Shown: positions 1 through 11,789, numbered from the stretch's first letter. The stretch: 64,000 bases of DNA from Cymbidium sinense (GCA_021442155.1 CM038229.1:96628271-96692270), one strand, 5' to 3'. Program-made: numbers and translations. The notes: a model not told the origin generated them from the sequence alone.

Positions 1-1450
1 TAAAGTCACCAATCGGTAACCAAAAAATATAGTTAAACCAAAAGGTCCGATACACTTATCAATCAACCAAAGAAAAACTAAATTTGGGATAGTTATGGCA
101 ATATCAAACTCATTTTCAACACAAAATCTAAAGCCAATTGATGTTGAACTACTATTTGGCCTTCCTATACCTATAAAATTTTCAACTATTCGACATGGGA
201 CAAAAACTCGATGCCCACTTGGTATTTCTACACTAATATACTTTTCAACTGTTAGATATAGAACAAAACACAAAGCCCTCATGCTAAATTCAGCATATTT
301 TCTTATATGGCATGTAATGTATAAATGGAGCATGGTGTATGAGAATGAGATGGGCCACCCTCTTATCAACTAATGTAAAGTGGCAAAGAAGTATTGTAAG
401 AAGTATTTTCATATTGCTTATGTGGCAAACAGAAAATTGAAATGTTATATTAAATGAAAAATAAAAATAAAAATATATATTACCGATATGAAAGGTCAGG
501 TTAGAGCCTGCCTAGTATAGCAAACAACTAATTCAATTCAAGCTGTTACTAACAGGATATTTGGTAGGATGCACTTTGTTTCACTTGCGATAGGCAAACC
601 TTTCTTGAGAAAAGGCTCCACAGTTGATACAACTTGCAAGCAACACCGAGTCGAGGATAGGAGTAATGATGGTTCAGACAAACATTTACGTAAGATTCAA
701 TATGTATTTTGGCATAGTTATATGTTTTGGAAAAACTGCAAGACCACTAACCTACCCATAATCAAAAAAAGTGAATTGGCTAATTGAGGAACTTGCTTTC
801 AAAACATTTATACCTAATCTATCTAATTAAAACACAGATCCTGCCAGTTCCTAGAGATTCTTGCATGTTCATCAAGCATTGGTGAAGAGATAAATAACTA
901 TATATGCCTGCATTAATGTGTACCATAACAACATTATTTAAGAAATAAAACCCATGCTTATTCTATGCATATCTTCAGAACATAACATATAAGTTTCACA
1001 GGAATTAAGAGAAATGTTGAGCTGTATGATTGGAAATTCTTCCGAAAATTCTAACAGAAGTTATTCAACTTGTAAATCATTCGAGTAAATTAGTGCTAGT
1101 TCACTAAAACCATCTCCACCACGTCTTAAGAAAGATGAATAAACTTGCAAAACATTAACATTATTGCACAATGTTTTCTCAAGGACAGAAATGACAAATA
1201 AGGTTCCTAACCTTAACCTCCAACTATAACTAGAAAAGCTTGGAAAATCTTGGAACCACAGGGGCCGTTGAAAAGCAAAAGATTAACCTAACAAACTACA
1301 CCAAAAGAGCATATAGTGAAATAGGGACCACAACACAAAAAGATATGCAATACACCACATATTAATGTCGCAAGTAATGAGCATTCATTAACCATTAAAA
1401 TAATAATGGATGCAAGCCTGTCAACAGGAACTCAGGGTTAAGGAACTCAC
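1..1450. other. Anonymous AT-rich intergenic DNA
   Basis: No coding region could be supported on either strand. The open frames here (for example 95-373 and 569-787 on the plus strand) have no recognisable domain, no coding-like composition and no plausible splice partners. The right edge, at 1445-1450, is a good minus-strand splice donor belonging to the candidate transcript described next, so part of this stretch may be its intron or downstream exons. I could not place any of those exons. Confidence 0.5.
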
Positions 1451-2250
1451 TTCTTCTTCAAGCTGCGATCTGTAGCACCCCATCTTTCCTCCAGAATCTT
1501 TTTTTGGCCATGAATGTTTGTAGTTTCCTAATCAAGCGTGGAAAGAGAAAGGCATTAGTGAGGATAAAGTCATTGGCACGAAATAGAATTTTCAAATAAA
1601 TAAACTAAACTCAATAAATTAAGATAGCAATTTCATATCTATTCTAGGTCAAAGAGATTAATCCAACTTGCATCTGAATTGAAGAGAATGCCTGTTCAAT
1701 ATATGCCGACTCCATCTGAAACTAAGACATAGACTTTAGGCTGCTTCTAGGCAGTTCGAATTTGACAAAAAAAATGTCCAAACCAACTTAATTACAGCGA
1801 GCTAAGCATACTTTGTCACATGCAAGACAAAATAAAATAAGCACCGACACTCTCAAAGAATACCAGAAATTTAGCAATTACTAATGACTTCATGCATTCA
1901 TGGAAAATTCATATAAATTTAAAGCAGTAATAATAATTCTCAAATCTGCCGCCCATGAAAATTTAAATAGGTAGAAGAAAAGTCGCCGGGACGAAACCCA
2001 CCTCAGAACGCGAGCACCTATCTCCAGATGAAGAAGATGAAGACCGATCCTGTGCGACATATCCCGCTCTCCCTCTCCCTCTCCCTCTTTCTCTTACTCC
2101 CTCTGCATTGCACTCTGAATCGAGCTTCCCTGAATCCGGAAGACATAAATCCAGAACAGTGACAAAGTGAACAAGCCCAAGGGAAGAAACAAACAAAGAG
2201 ACGGAGACGAAAGAAATAAACAAGCATTTGGAAAAGCATGGAACGTTCAA
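1451..2250 (-). CDS. Candidate two-exon minus-strand transcript (partial, unknown product)
   Basis: I do not recognise a product. What is visible on the minus strand is a 77-nt exon at 1451-1527. It is preceded by a pyrimidine-rich acceptor ending TTGATTAG and followed by a strong donor (GTGAGT, 1445-1450). Upstream lies an open frame at 2002-2250 ending at a second donor (GTGGGT, 1996-2001). Joining them keeps phase and reads ...CSRSE then ETTNIHGQKKILEERWG, a Lys/Glu-rich stretch. The 5' exon has a low-complexity Arg/Gly/Glu segment encoded by a CTCCCT-rich tract near 2070-2100. The start is uncertain: an ATG at 2250 is in frame, but the first exon could equally be 5' UTR. GC content rises here relative to the flanks, which also fits a gene start. 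It could instead be a spliced non-coding RNA or chance splice-like signals. Confidence 0.3.
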
Positions 2251-2929
2251 ATTTCAATCCCTTACAAATTCACGGGAGAATAGCGCCAGGCGAGACATCT
2301 CGCTCCAAAGTGCCTCCGCCTTCAAGCACAGCATCTCTATTCTCTCTCTCTTCCCTTCACGATCGCCGATTCTATTTAAAATCTCCCTTGCCAAGAAATA
2401 CCGCGAAAACGAACTGCAAGTGCGGTAGCCGTTGCTTGCGCAAACGACAAGAGGTCAGAATGAAATTAAAGAACAACGAGACGGCGGAGGGTTCTGGTTC
2501 TTAATTCGTTTACGGTTGTATTCTCGCGTCCTTCTCTGGCGGAAGCTCCACTACCTCAGATTCAGAAAAGAAACAGCCTAAGCCGAATACAAAATTACTC
2601 TAGTTCAGAGCAGCACTGCAACTGGTACTCAGCACTCACCAGATCAAATGAGAACGAACATCCACCGAGGTAACCCCAAGTACAAGCTTGACCCTCTCTC
2701 GCTCTCTCTATCTGCTTGACAAAATGACTCTGAGTTCGCGTGACTGCTTTTCCGTCCTAATGGCATCTGGGGATTTCCGCCGGTGGGGGGAGGAAGCCTT
2801 TATTCCTTCTTTCAGTAAAGCAGAATTGATGTTATCGAAGATATTACTGATCAGCGAACAGGCATTTGTTTCTTGTTTATTATATTAGAATTGGACCTGA
2901 GTCACCTGACCTTGACTCACACCATATAA
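2251..2929. other. GC-richer block upstream of the candidate transcript
   Basis: About 650 bp of clearly higher GC content than its surroundings, ending abruptly near 2930 where very AT-rich DNA starts. It lies immediately upstream of the candidate minus-strand transcript and could hold its promoter or 5' leader. It contains CT-rich runs (2333-2350 and 2693-2710). No TATA box or start site could be fixed, and the short open frames on both strands are not recognisable. Confidence 0.3.
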
Positions 2930-3029
2930 TAAACCAACCTACTTGATTCTTAACTTGATTGCATGAGCCCTGCTTAACTGTCCTATTAAACTGCCCCAAA
3001 ATAATAATAATAATAATAATTTTATTTCT

Positions 3030-3235
3030 CATTAAAAAAATTTATGCATTTACATATCTAACATCTAAAGTTTGATATTTTTCTAAGCATAAAAAGTACA
3101 TTACACTTTTAAAAAAAGTAATTATAGTATTTTTTTTATATAATCATGAAAATTTAGGTATTATTTAAATAAATATGAAAATCTTGATGTTAAATATGTT
3201 AATATATAATAATTGTGTTCTATGTATGTAAAAAA
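3030..3235. repeat. MITE family M1, copy 1
   Basis: A roughly 200-bp palindromic AT-rich element. The left arm reads approximately 'tttacatatctaacatctaa' and the right arm carries its degenerate complement, ending in 'aataattgtgttctatgtat'. The same arm pair recurs at 3655-3880, 24095-24330, 26465-26690, 33765-34012 and 41590-41810, which defines a non-coding foldback family. Nothing is encoded. Confidence 0.6.
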
Positions 3236-3654
3236 AAAAACATAATGTTAAATTTTAATTTGATAGATGATGTTACTATTACTTGACATTCTCATATTAA
3301 GAGGAGAATGATTGTTGTCTTTTAAATCATAACAAAATTCATTTGATCTTATAAGAATCTTAATATAGATTTTAAATTGAAAATTTATGAAATTACATTT
3401 AGAACAATTCAAATTCTGATTTCATAAGACTATAATTATATCGAATACTTCAATGAGATAAGCCCAACGAATACAAATCTTTTATCTGAATTTAAATAAA
3501 CATAAATTAAGTACTTAAAATATAATTAAAAACTTTATGATATTATTTAAGAGAATATGATATTTGAATCTCATAATTTCAATTAAAATGAATATCTTAA
3601 TGAGAGAAATTCAATAACTTAAAGATTGTAATATTTAATTTTAAAATTCTTAAA

Positions 3655-3880
3655 TTTTTACATATTTAATTTTTTAAAATTTAATATTGACATATATAAT
3701 AGTTTTAAGCATAACCATGCCACGACATACAAAAAAAAAATGTGTGTTTTGCTTTGATAAATTAATGTTAGTGACATTTTTATTTGATGTTAAAAATTTA
3801 GTTGTTATATAGATAAAAATTAAAATTTAGTTATTAGATATATGTAAATACATAAGAATTGTGTGATGTACATAAATTCC
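3655..3880. repeat. MITE family M1, copy 2
   Basis: A degenerate copy. The left arm begins 'tttttacatatttaatttt' and the right arm ends 'gtaaatacataagaattgtg'. The right arm is well conserved compared with the other copies and the left arm is eroded. The rest of 2930-4277 is extremely AT-rich and I see no gene in it. Confidence 0.5.
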
Positions 3881-4277
3881 TCTTGTGAATAAAATAAGCA
3901 AAAGTATGTCATGAAGAGCAACATTTTATACAATCAATCAAATTTGATAATCTATAGAATCCAAATGTATTTATTTATTGATTCAAACATAAAAAAATGT
4001 ATATATTTCTTAATCACTAATTGGAAATAAGCCTAAAACTAGAAGATTTGCATGTAATTTTAGTTTTAACAAATTAATAAATTATATTTTCTATGAGCTT
4101 TTTTTTAAACCTTTTGCAAGTGGATGTTTTGATGATATTCTCCTCACATTCACTTCTAGAAAAGGGTATTGTTGAAAGTTAATATTTTTAAGGCTCAAAG
4201 GAAGTGGATGAAAATCACTATTAGCGTATGGTGGTGTTCTGAGAGGTCTATAAGATTTTATTTTTAATAATAATAAT

Positions 4278-5005
4278 TGATATGACACTTAAAATACTAC
4301 TAGTGAAACGCATCTTGATGCTAAAAGCAAGTTGATCCAAGTTGAAAGTCAGATGCACTTAAAATATCGAAACTGGGATGTCAATTAAATCTCTAAATAA
4401 CTCTCACATGGAGTGTTTATAGTCAAATCGGCGTCTCGACGAGCCGATCTAACGAGCCCAAGATCTCACAATTTTGACTTCATTTGAGCATTCAAATACA
4501 CAAAATAAATCATATAATCAAGGGAATCATCACGCGTCATGGAGAGGAGTGGTTGGATTTTGCATGCATTCTGATCTCACCTATAAATAGCTTATTCTTC
4601 ATGAGGGAGGCCAAGCAAGAGAGGAGAGAAAGCTTGAAAATCCTCCAAGCATAATCGTCACCACTCGGCGGTCACATCCCCGTTGGTTCAAATGGTCGCC
4701 GCCGCCACCGCCTGATCCTCGTCATCGTCAATCTCCGTCGGTCATCATGACTATCGTCGATGTCCCTTCACCATCATCTCAACACAGCTATACTGACCCT
4801 GACGTGGTATGTTGTTGTCGATTTTGGGATTCTCATTGTGAGCCCTTCTCATACAATTATGTAATCCGTTATGGAAAACTATACTCTAAAATAAATATAT
4901 AGTGGAAGCTTTTCCTAGGTCGTGGTTTTTCTCTTTCTGGTTTTCACGTAAAATTAGTTTTCTTGTTCACTCTTTAAATACGTGTTGTATAGATTTCCAA
5001 AAAAT
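4278..5005 (+). mobile_element. LTR 'A' of the Tat-like gypsy family (solo or truncated)
   Basis: Homologous over most of its length to the four other LTR copies in this window. It starts at a TGATATGACAC motif and contains the conserved U3 block around 4435-4600, including 'catttgagcattcaaataca'. A TATA-like promoter element (ctataaatag, 4581-4590) is followed about 50 bp later by the purine-rich leader and 'gcttgaaaatcctccaagca'. The GC-rich middle (4660-4790) reads as repeated Ser/Pro/His-like codons but is not a gene. It lies head-to-head with LTR B at 5094, so it is not the partner LTR of the adjacent element. It is most likely a solo LTR or the remnant of another insertion. Confidence 0.65.
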
Positions 5006-5020
5006 AAACTTTCACTTTAT

Positions 5021-5061
5021 GATTTTCTAGCAGCAATAATAATTGTGCATGCTAGAAAATC
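5021..5061. repeat. Perfect 12-bp inverted repeat
   Basis: Arms GATTTTCTAGCA (5021-5032) and TGCTAGAAAATC (5050-5061) are exact complements around a 17-nt loop. They lie in the short gap between the two head-to-head LTRs. Confidence 0.7.
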
Positions 5062-5093
5062 GATTCAAAAGTTTCTTAGCTTTATTATCCAAA

Positions 5094-6117
5094 TGCATAG
5101 ATGTTTGAAGAATTAATAAAACTCGACTTCAAAAAATCTCAAAAGAGAAAAAAATCATGCTATCTTCATCTTCCACTATTTATTTACAGTACAAAACTCG
5201 ATAATGGTATTACATAATTGTATATGAAAAAAGCGGAATGAATCGAATCGTGCAACTATATGCTCTAACCATGGTTGGGTTAATGTAAAGTTGATGATAA
5301 ACGGCAGTCGGGCGGCTCGGTCTGATGATGATAACCGGTAGAGATGATCGGCGATGGTCGGCGGCAACGACGACGGTAGTCGGCGGTGTGCGATGATGAT
5401 GACGGCGTGGTTGATATAATAATGATCGATGGTGATGGCCGGCGATGGTGGTGGCGGTGGTCGGCGGCGGCAACAACGGCGGTGGTCGATGATGACCGGC
5501 AGCGATCTTAACGATGACAATGGTTGTGGTGATGGCAGCGGTGATTAACGATGGCGCCGCAGTAGCGATAATGGCCGACGCGGTGATTCGGTAATGCTCG
5601 GTGGCGGTGGTCGGCGATGGCGGCCGGCGATGGAGATTGGCGACGGATCGGCGGTGGCGGTACGGCAGTGGTGGTTGGCCAACGGAGGTGGTCGATGGCC
5701 GTCAGTGGTGGCGCGATTATACTTGGAGGATTTTCAAGCTTTAGAGCTCTTCTCTTTAGCTTGGCTCCCGTCATGTGAAGAATGAGGCTATTTATAGATT
5801 AGAGGAAGGTATTTTCGTAAATACATGCAAAATCAAACCACTCCATCGGATGGCTCAAGATGATTCCCTTGATTATCGATGTATTTTGAGTATTTGAATG
5901 ATCAAATGAGGTTAGAATTAAGAGATCTTGGGCTTGTTAAATCCGCTTGTCAAGCCTCGATTTGATCATAAACACTCCATATTTATGAACTATTTAGAGA
6001 TTTAACGATATCCCAAAGTTTCTAATGATATTTTAAGTGCTTGATCGTTTTGACTTAAGATTAGCTTGCTTTTGACATCAAGATTTGTGCTTACAGTAGG
6101 ATTTTAGTATCATATGA
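5094..6117 (-). mobile_element. 3' LTR ('B') of element 1
   Basis: About 1.02 kb, reverse-complement homologous to LTRs A, D and E and directly comparable with LTR C. Read on the minus strand, it starts next to the polypurine tract with ATGATACTAAAAT, carries a TATA-like box (5788-5797 as the complement) and ends near TGCA at 5094. Open frames at 5176-5774 arise from its GC-rich trinucleotide-like middle and are not genes. Confidence 0.75.
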
Positions 6118-6132
6118 TGTCCCCTATTTTTG
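6118..6132 (-). other. Polypurine tract of element 1
   Basis: Read on the minus strand, the sequence next to the start of the 3' LTR is AAAAATAGGGGAC, a purine-rich primer site for plus-strand DNA synthesis. The related element 2 has a matching tract (ccaaaaataag) just before its 3' LTR at about 21184-21194, which supports the assignment. Confidence 0.65.
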
Positions 6133-6669
6133 GATGATATTATCTCAATCATCCAAAAATATATATAAATAATTAAAAATAATAAATTCTTCAATGAAAT
6201 TTTTTGGGTTCATTAATCATACAGTTTGAGAACAGTCTTCATGGGTGCAAAAGATTATGATCACGCGGCAGGCGTGTGCACGCGCAAGGTTTTTCTGGAC
6301 CCATCCGGACCTTTATGGCTTAAGCTGTGGAGCCCACACGGCTGGCGAGAACAGGAAGGCGTGAAGTCGCGATATGCCGCATCGAAGTGCTCGATCGTCC
6401 ACAAGCTAATGAGCATTTTTCATTTTTTTTCTATTTTCTCCCATTTTTTTCATTTTTTCCATTTTTTGACATCCCAAAGTTTCATTTTTCTATTTTCTCC
6501 CATTCTCATATGTCCCAGTGTTCCTATGCATTGAATGAGAAATCATCTAGCGGAAGTTCAAATAGGGTAAAAAATATTTTTTTCTTTTCTTTTGTCAACG
6601 AAGTTCGACATTCTTCTTAAGAGAAGCTCATTTGCTTTCTTGATCAAGTGCGTAGCTCATACAAGGCTC

Positions 6670-6990
6670 TAGTTTTCCCTCGAAGAGGCATCTCGATCGG
6701 ACCGGCCGGGTTTGAATGCGATCAAGGCTAGTAATTCATATGGCGAGTCGGTTTTCCCTCGAAAGAGGCATTGTCCTCGTCGGACCGACCGGGTTTGGAG
6801 GCGATCTAGGCCCATAGTTCATGGCGAGGCTCCGCTTTTCCCTCGAAGAAGCGTCAACTATCCTTGTCGATCGAATGGGTTTGAAGGCGATCAATGCACA
6901 GAGTTCATATGGCGAGGTTCGATTTTTTTCTCGAAAGAGGCGTCGTCCTCGTTGGACCATTGGGTTTGGGGGGCGTCAAGGCCGTAGTTT
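6670..6990 (-). repeat. Tandem repeat, about 84 bp x 4, in the 3' untranslated region of element 1
   Basis: Four degenerate copies are marked by a 'ttccctcgaa'-type motif at about 6673, 6753, 6837 and a variant at 6926. Each is followed by a GGACC...GGGTTTG...GCGATC block. Spacing is about 80-89 bp. Open frames of 60-90 residues on both strands here follow the repeat and should not be taken as genes. Confidence 0.7.
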
Positions 6991-7399
6991 CTACTTCTTC
7001 TTGTAGGAAATTGGATTTCTTGAAACTCCAATGAATGGTTCAACAGTTAATAACTACCAAGATGGCGGGGATGCGTCAATTAGGAACCATCCTTTGAACG
7101 ACTCGAAAGTCCGGTAGGTAATTCCAGTATCGGATAGAGGAATAACTTTTTTTTATCTCATATGTATGCATATACTTTTAGATTGTAGGCTAAAATTTTA
7201 TCAAAAGTCAGTGAGCGACAGTGAAAGGATATGCCCAAATATTGGGATGAGTGAGTTACTTCACACACAATTTTTATCTTTTCCTCCCTCTTTTATTTAT
7301 TTATTATGTATTTTTGGATGATGGTCGAAGAAAACCCATAGCATGAATACATGATATATCATCCACTATCACAATAGATAATTTAATGATGCTCAGAAA

Positions 7400-8960
7400 T
7401 TTCACTTCCTAATGAGTTGGTGGCTATTGTTGCCAAAAGTCATCGAGCGTTCACCTCCACCAGATACTTTCTTGTTTACGAAATGATTCTTCATGGACTG
7501 CGATTTTCTTTGGCTCCCTGAATTGATTGAGATCTTTAAAATATGATGTAGCTTTGTCACAATTTTTATTTGGAGCTTTAGAGATCATCGTTGGTTTAGT
7601 TGTCTTCTTTAGAAGCGTGGTGTTACTTTGAATATCAAATACTTGTGCCAAATGTGTAGATTCATATGAGATGCTCAAGGAGGTGTTTCTTATTGGCTAT
7701 AAAGAATTTGATAAAATTTTCAGCATGGGATCCATCTAAAATTGGTCTAATGGATTCTTTTATGAAAAATGAATGGGGCCCTCCTTGAGAGATGGGGAAG
7801 ATTGAATGACCTTCATCCATTCTTGATTGAAGAGAATGAAATCTTACGACTCTTAATATTCACGATGCAGGAAGTTGAAGTTTACATGAGTTACGTCACA
7901 TTGACAAATATATAATTGAAGATAGAATGTTCAAGGTTGGCCTTTTCATTCGGGTAGGAGATCTCATGCTCTTCCTTTAGATCAAGTAAAGGTGATGAAA
8001 TGTCTCCTCATATTCACGGATTCTTTGAAGAAGTTACAAAATCACGGTGATAACAATGTTTCATTTTAAAGAAAAAGAAGACATGTAAGTGACTACGTCA
8101 AATATACGAAGAAGATCTTCACCCTAGTTGGCCTTTGAGAGTTTAGCTATCTTAATTCATAATGAGGGAATTCATTTCTAAGCTACATATTCAAGAGGTG
8201 TTAAAACGTATGCACTTGACATCAACGAAGTAATTAGTACGTGTCTTCTCCTCCTCCTTCTTTTCTCCTTTTCCTTTTCTTTGTATAATATTTGTGATTT
8301 TTTTTATTGTAGGTAGTTCAAACATTAGTGATGGCTCATTTGGTTGCTCTTGATGAGTGGAATGAATTTGTGAAGCTAAAATATCTAAGCGAGTATGAGC
8401 GAAGATGAGTGATAAGGCCAAAGAAGTGGCGACTCGGAGGATCGCTTAGCGTGTAGAAGCTAGAACATATCAACTTTTATTTTTCTCCGGGAGGTGGAGC
8501 GCACTCGTGATGAGGATTGAGGTGAGAGGCTGCCAAAAGAGAAAAGACTCAAGGCACTTGCGTAAGAAGAAATCTCTCACGAAAAAAATATTACAGGATC
8601 TTCTTTAGAAGGAACTTATAATGTCGGAAGCAAATGAAATCTCCTTGAAGGTGGAAGACTTTAAGAACTCCCTTATCACGATACTATCGAGGACCATGTC
8701 CAGAAGCTCGTAATCATATTCTTGATGTTGAAGTGAAGGACTTGGGCACCAATGTTTAGAAGAAGGTTTCATCCGAGGATTCCTAAAAGGAATTTTACAT
8801 CCTGGAGCTAATATTGAGAATGTCTCCCAAGTGTTTGAAAACCCTTCGTGATTCGGAGATGAAGGGGTCAAGAGTGAGTTTAAGGAGCATCTCCTAATGG
8901 TGAGGAGGCGTTGATATCATGTAGTATCACTTGAGGATGCATTTTTTTCTTTTATCTATT
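7400..8960 (+). pseudogene. Remnant of the antisense ORF of a Tat-type element (gypsy-type 'putative transposase' family)
   Basis: Between integrase and the 3' LTR, and on the strand opposite to pol, the plus strand keeps broken coding sequence. Around 7465-7530 it reads FLVYEMILHGLRF-like and LAPELIEIF-like. This resembles the N-terminal motif of the plant protein family annotated as putative gypsy-type transposon (Pfam Transposase_28), recalled from memory. Around 8330-8700 it reads as a charged, coiled-coil-like segment rich in Arg, Glu and Lys. Known Tat/Grande-like elements carry an antisense ORF in exactly this place. Many stop codons and frameshifts make it non-functional. The domain match is weaker than those for the pol domains; the position and strand are the stronger evidence. 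Confidence 0.45.
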
Positions 8961-9089
8961 ATTATTATTATTATTATTTTGTATCCAAAATTTTATTCTT
9001 TCTTATATCATCATGTTAGTACTTCCAATGATATAAAAAAATTTGGGTGATCCGCTCTTATTTTATTTTACCAATCCAGGTGATTAGTC

Positions 9090-9360
9090 AAAATATTATT
9101 ACGACGCTAACTTACGGATGAGGCCATGGGAAGTCCACCAAGGACCTTTTGGCCTATCATAGGTATTAGTCAAAATATTAGATGTTTTACCTATAAGAAG
9201 AGTGGGATGTCCAAGGACCTTTTGACCTATCCTGGTATTAAGAAAAGTGTTTAACTTACCTATGTGGAAGAGGTGGAATGTCCACCAAGAACTTTTCGAC
9301 CTATCCTAGGCATTAGTCAAAGCTGTTGACTTCTTACAGAAGAGGTCATCAAGTCCCCTT
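9090..9360 (-). repeat. Tandem repeat, about 72 bp x 3, homologous to the array in element 2
   Basis: Three units each contain a 'ccttttgacctatcc'-type block (around 9147, 9216 and 9291) and a 'ggtattagtcaaaa'-type block. On the coding strand of element 1 these read like the units at 18.9-20.6 kb (for example 'tcaaaaggtccttggtg'), in the same sense orientation. This small array appears to be the ancestral state of the large array in element 2. Confidence 0.65.
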
Positions 9361-9599
9361 GGGATTGATCATGCCCGGCGAGATACAATGTGAGTTGCAC
9401 ATTTCTTAAGTGGGAGGATTAAATGAAGGAGATTATTTATATGCAACAAGCTCAAAAGAAAAAACTATAAACTCATTACACTAATAAGGTGTGTCTCGGT
9501 GATATAATCATAAGATGATTTTAGCATAGATATGAGTTTGAAGAGGAAATAACAAATGAGACAAAATAAAAGTTACAATAATTATGTAGTAGGAATTAC

Positions 9600-10500
9600 G
9601 ATAATATTTTTGAGATTCTCGGTGTTCCAAGTTTATGGTAAAGTTTTTCCTGGATTCTTGAGCTTGAATGTTCTGGCTTGACCATAGTTATAACCACATA
9701 AGGGTCATCCCAAAGAAGTGAGAGTTTATTGCGTTGAGGGCCTTTTGCGGCTTGAGACTTTGCGGGACCAAGTCACCAACGAGATATGGGGACGATTTTA
9801 CTCTTCTTGAAGTGATGAGCTACTCTTTGGTGGTAGGAAGCACCAAGTAGGGTCATGTCATGAGTTTGGAGTAGGTTTAGTGTTATCGAATTTTTCTTCA
9901 TTACTATCATGATCGAATGATTGAACTCTTGGACTTGGAATCGATATCTACTAGTATAATAGCTTAGGTTGAAACACAAGCTATATGGTGTCTCGTCGAG
10001 TTCTCGATGTGCGGTAAGCTCAAAGAACATTAAGAGCTCATCAACCCATTGCCCCATCCTTCTCAAGATGCATTTTAACCTCTTTGAGTATAGTCTTGGT
10101 AGCTTTCAGTCCATTAGTTTGAGGATGGGCTATAGCAGTATCTGATGTGAAGATCTTTATAAAAAAATGTAAAGACTTTCTAGTAAATTAGGTTCTATTG
10201 TCGGTGATGATCTTTGCGGGAAGGCAATCAACATACTATATTTTTTCAAATAAATTGTTTAGTATCTCATGATTTTAGCGAGTGGTTTAGCTTCCACTCA
10301 TTTAGTGAAGTAGTCAACAACTAAAATGATAAACTTTCGTTGCCTAACACTACGAAAAGGTCTTATGATATCAATTTTCGATTGAGCAAAACGGGCTTTG
10401 AAGGGATAAGAGCTATGCGACGTATGATAGAGGTTAGAGTGCAACAACTTGCACATTTTTTATAAACTCTAAGGCGTCTTGCTTCACCGTATAATAGAAC
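9600..10500 (-). pseudogene. Integrase domain of element 1 (Ty3/gypsy)
   Basis: Catalyses insertion of the retrotransposon cDNA into the genome. On the minus strand, from 10500 leftwards, there is a residual zinc-binding region reading QGFYYTVKQDALEFIKN. The catalytic core hallmark FIILVVDYFTK.VEAKPLA follows near 10275-10345, where the expected Trp codon is now TGA. Next comes the LDEWVDEL...ETPYSL type region in the open frame 9773-10066 (WVDELLMFFELTAHR..ETPYSL, then YHQRVAHHFKK). The C-terminal part reads ...WDDPYVV near 9685. Several stops and frameshifts interrupt it. The family assignment is firm; activity is lost. Confidence 0.8.
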
Positions 10501-10989
10501 CCTTGACTTATAATTTTAAGGGCTAGCTCCTCCTGTGTTCTCCACATATCCCTAAGTGAACCTCTCTTAATCGTGTCAACCTCGATGGTGAGACATTTAA
10601 GGTATGACCCAAAAAAGCTCGTTTGTATAGTTCACCTCCGATAGTAATAAAGTTTGAAGCTTGCCTTTGGAGATGAATTCTGCTTGGGTCTTCGGAAGGG
10701 TCACTTCTTGAAAAGATAGATGGATGGTCCATCCATGAAGGTTCCTTTATCTCATTAATTTTTATTACCCATGACCCTTGGATAGAAAATATATTTCTTC
10801 AACATGCCTTCTCTTATAGATCTCCAATAGGTGGAGCTTAGCAAGAGCGTCACCAGTATTCTTCTCAGTATGTGAATGATTAAACGTGTCTTTAAATGGG
10901 GCAAGAAGTGACTTTACCAAGTCGAGGTATTTGCGAGGATTATGACTATTAAAGTTTCCTCAGAGAGGCAAGTGAGAGTCGAGTGTGGA

Positions 10990-11205
10990 TCACTAAATCT
11001 TGAGCTTCACAAAATGATAAGTCTCAACCCGTGATGAGAGCCTCATATTCAACCATATTATTAGTTGCGAGAATTTTAGGTGAAGTCCATACTCTAAGGT
11101 ATCATGTTGGGGAAAATAAGTAAGATTCCTACTCGACACTAGTATTTCTTGAAGCTCCATCAACATAGGTCCATTGAGGCGAAATGGGTGTAGTAGATAG
11201 CTCAT
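10990..11205 (-). pseudogene. RNase H domain of element 1 (archaeal-like, Tat type)
   Basis: Removes RNA from RNA:DNA hybrids during reverse transcription. Decoded on the minus strand, the region begins WTYVDGAS (first catalytic Asp) and, after about 25 residues of eroded sequence, continues ILATNNMVEYEALITG, which includes the conserved Glu of the N-x-x-E-Y-x-A motif. An ORF of 70 residues in another frame overlaps but is a shadow. At least one frameshift separates the two motifs. Confidence 0.75.
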
Positions 11206-11789
11206 TTGGAGTTGGGCGTGTTCACTATAAAGTCTGAGTACTTGAGACTTTATATATAATAGGGTAGAAAGTGTATATCAAACTCTCCCAATTCTATTTA
11301 ATTATCCTCCCGGATGCCTCGGTTTCGTAGAATGACCCTTAATGGTAAATGAGTGTAAATGTCGATGGTGTGAGCTTGGAAGTATGGACACAAATTTTGT
11401 CTGAAAACTAAAGTCGAGCCATCTTATCTATTGATAATGACTTTTATATCGAGAGAGAATTTTATTGACATAGTAAATTAGTGGTTGTATCTATTTTTTA
11501 TCGCACTAAAAGCTCTTATCACATGAGAAAAGATTGTGAGATATAAGTATAACATCTCTCCTTAGATAGGCTTTGATAGTAAGGGTGAAGATGTTAAATA
11601 CTCCTTTAGTTGCTCAAAAGATTGATATTCATCGATTCTGAAAGTTATTATTTTTAGTTCCCTTTAATATTTTAAAGAATGACAAGTATTTATCCCCGAA
11701 TAGGAAGCGGGATAAGGCAACAATTGCTGTTAAAATGTTGAACCTCTTTGATATTATTTGGAGGAGCCATATCTCAAGGCTCTAATTTT

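Noticed and set aside
5176..5785. Open frames of up to 114 residues on both strands
   Set aside because: They fall inside LTR B and consist of His/Ile/Pro/Arg runs produced by GGC/GAT-type repeats.
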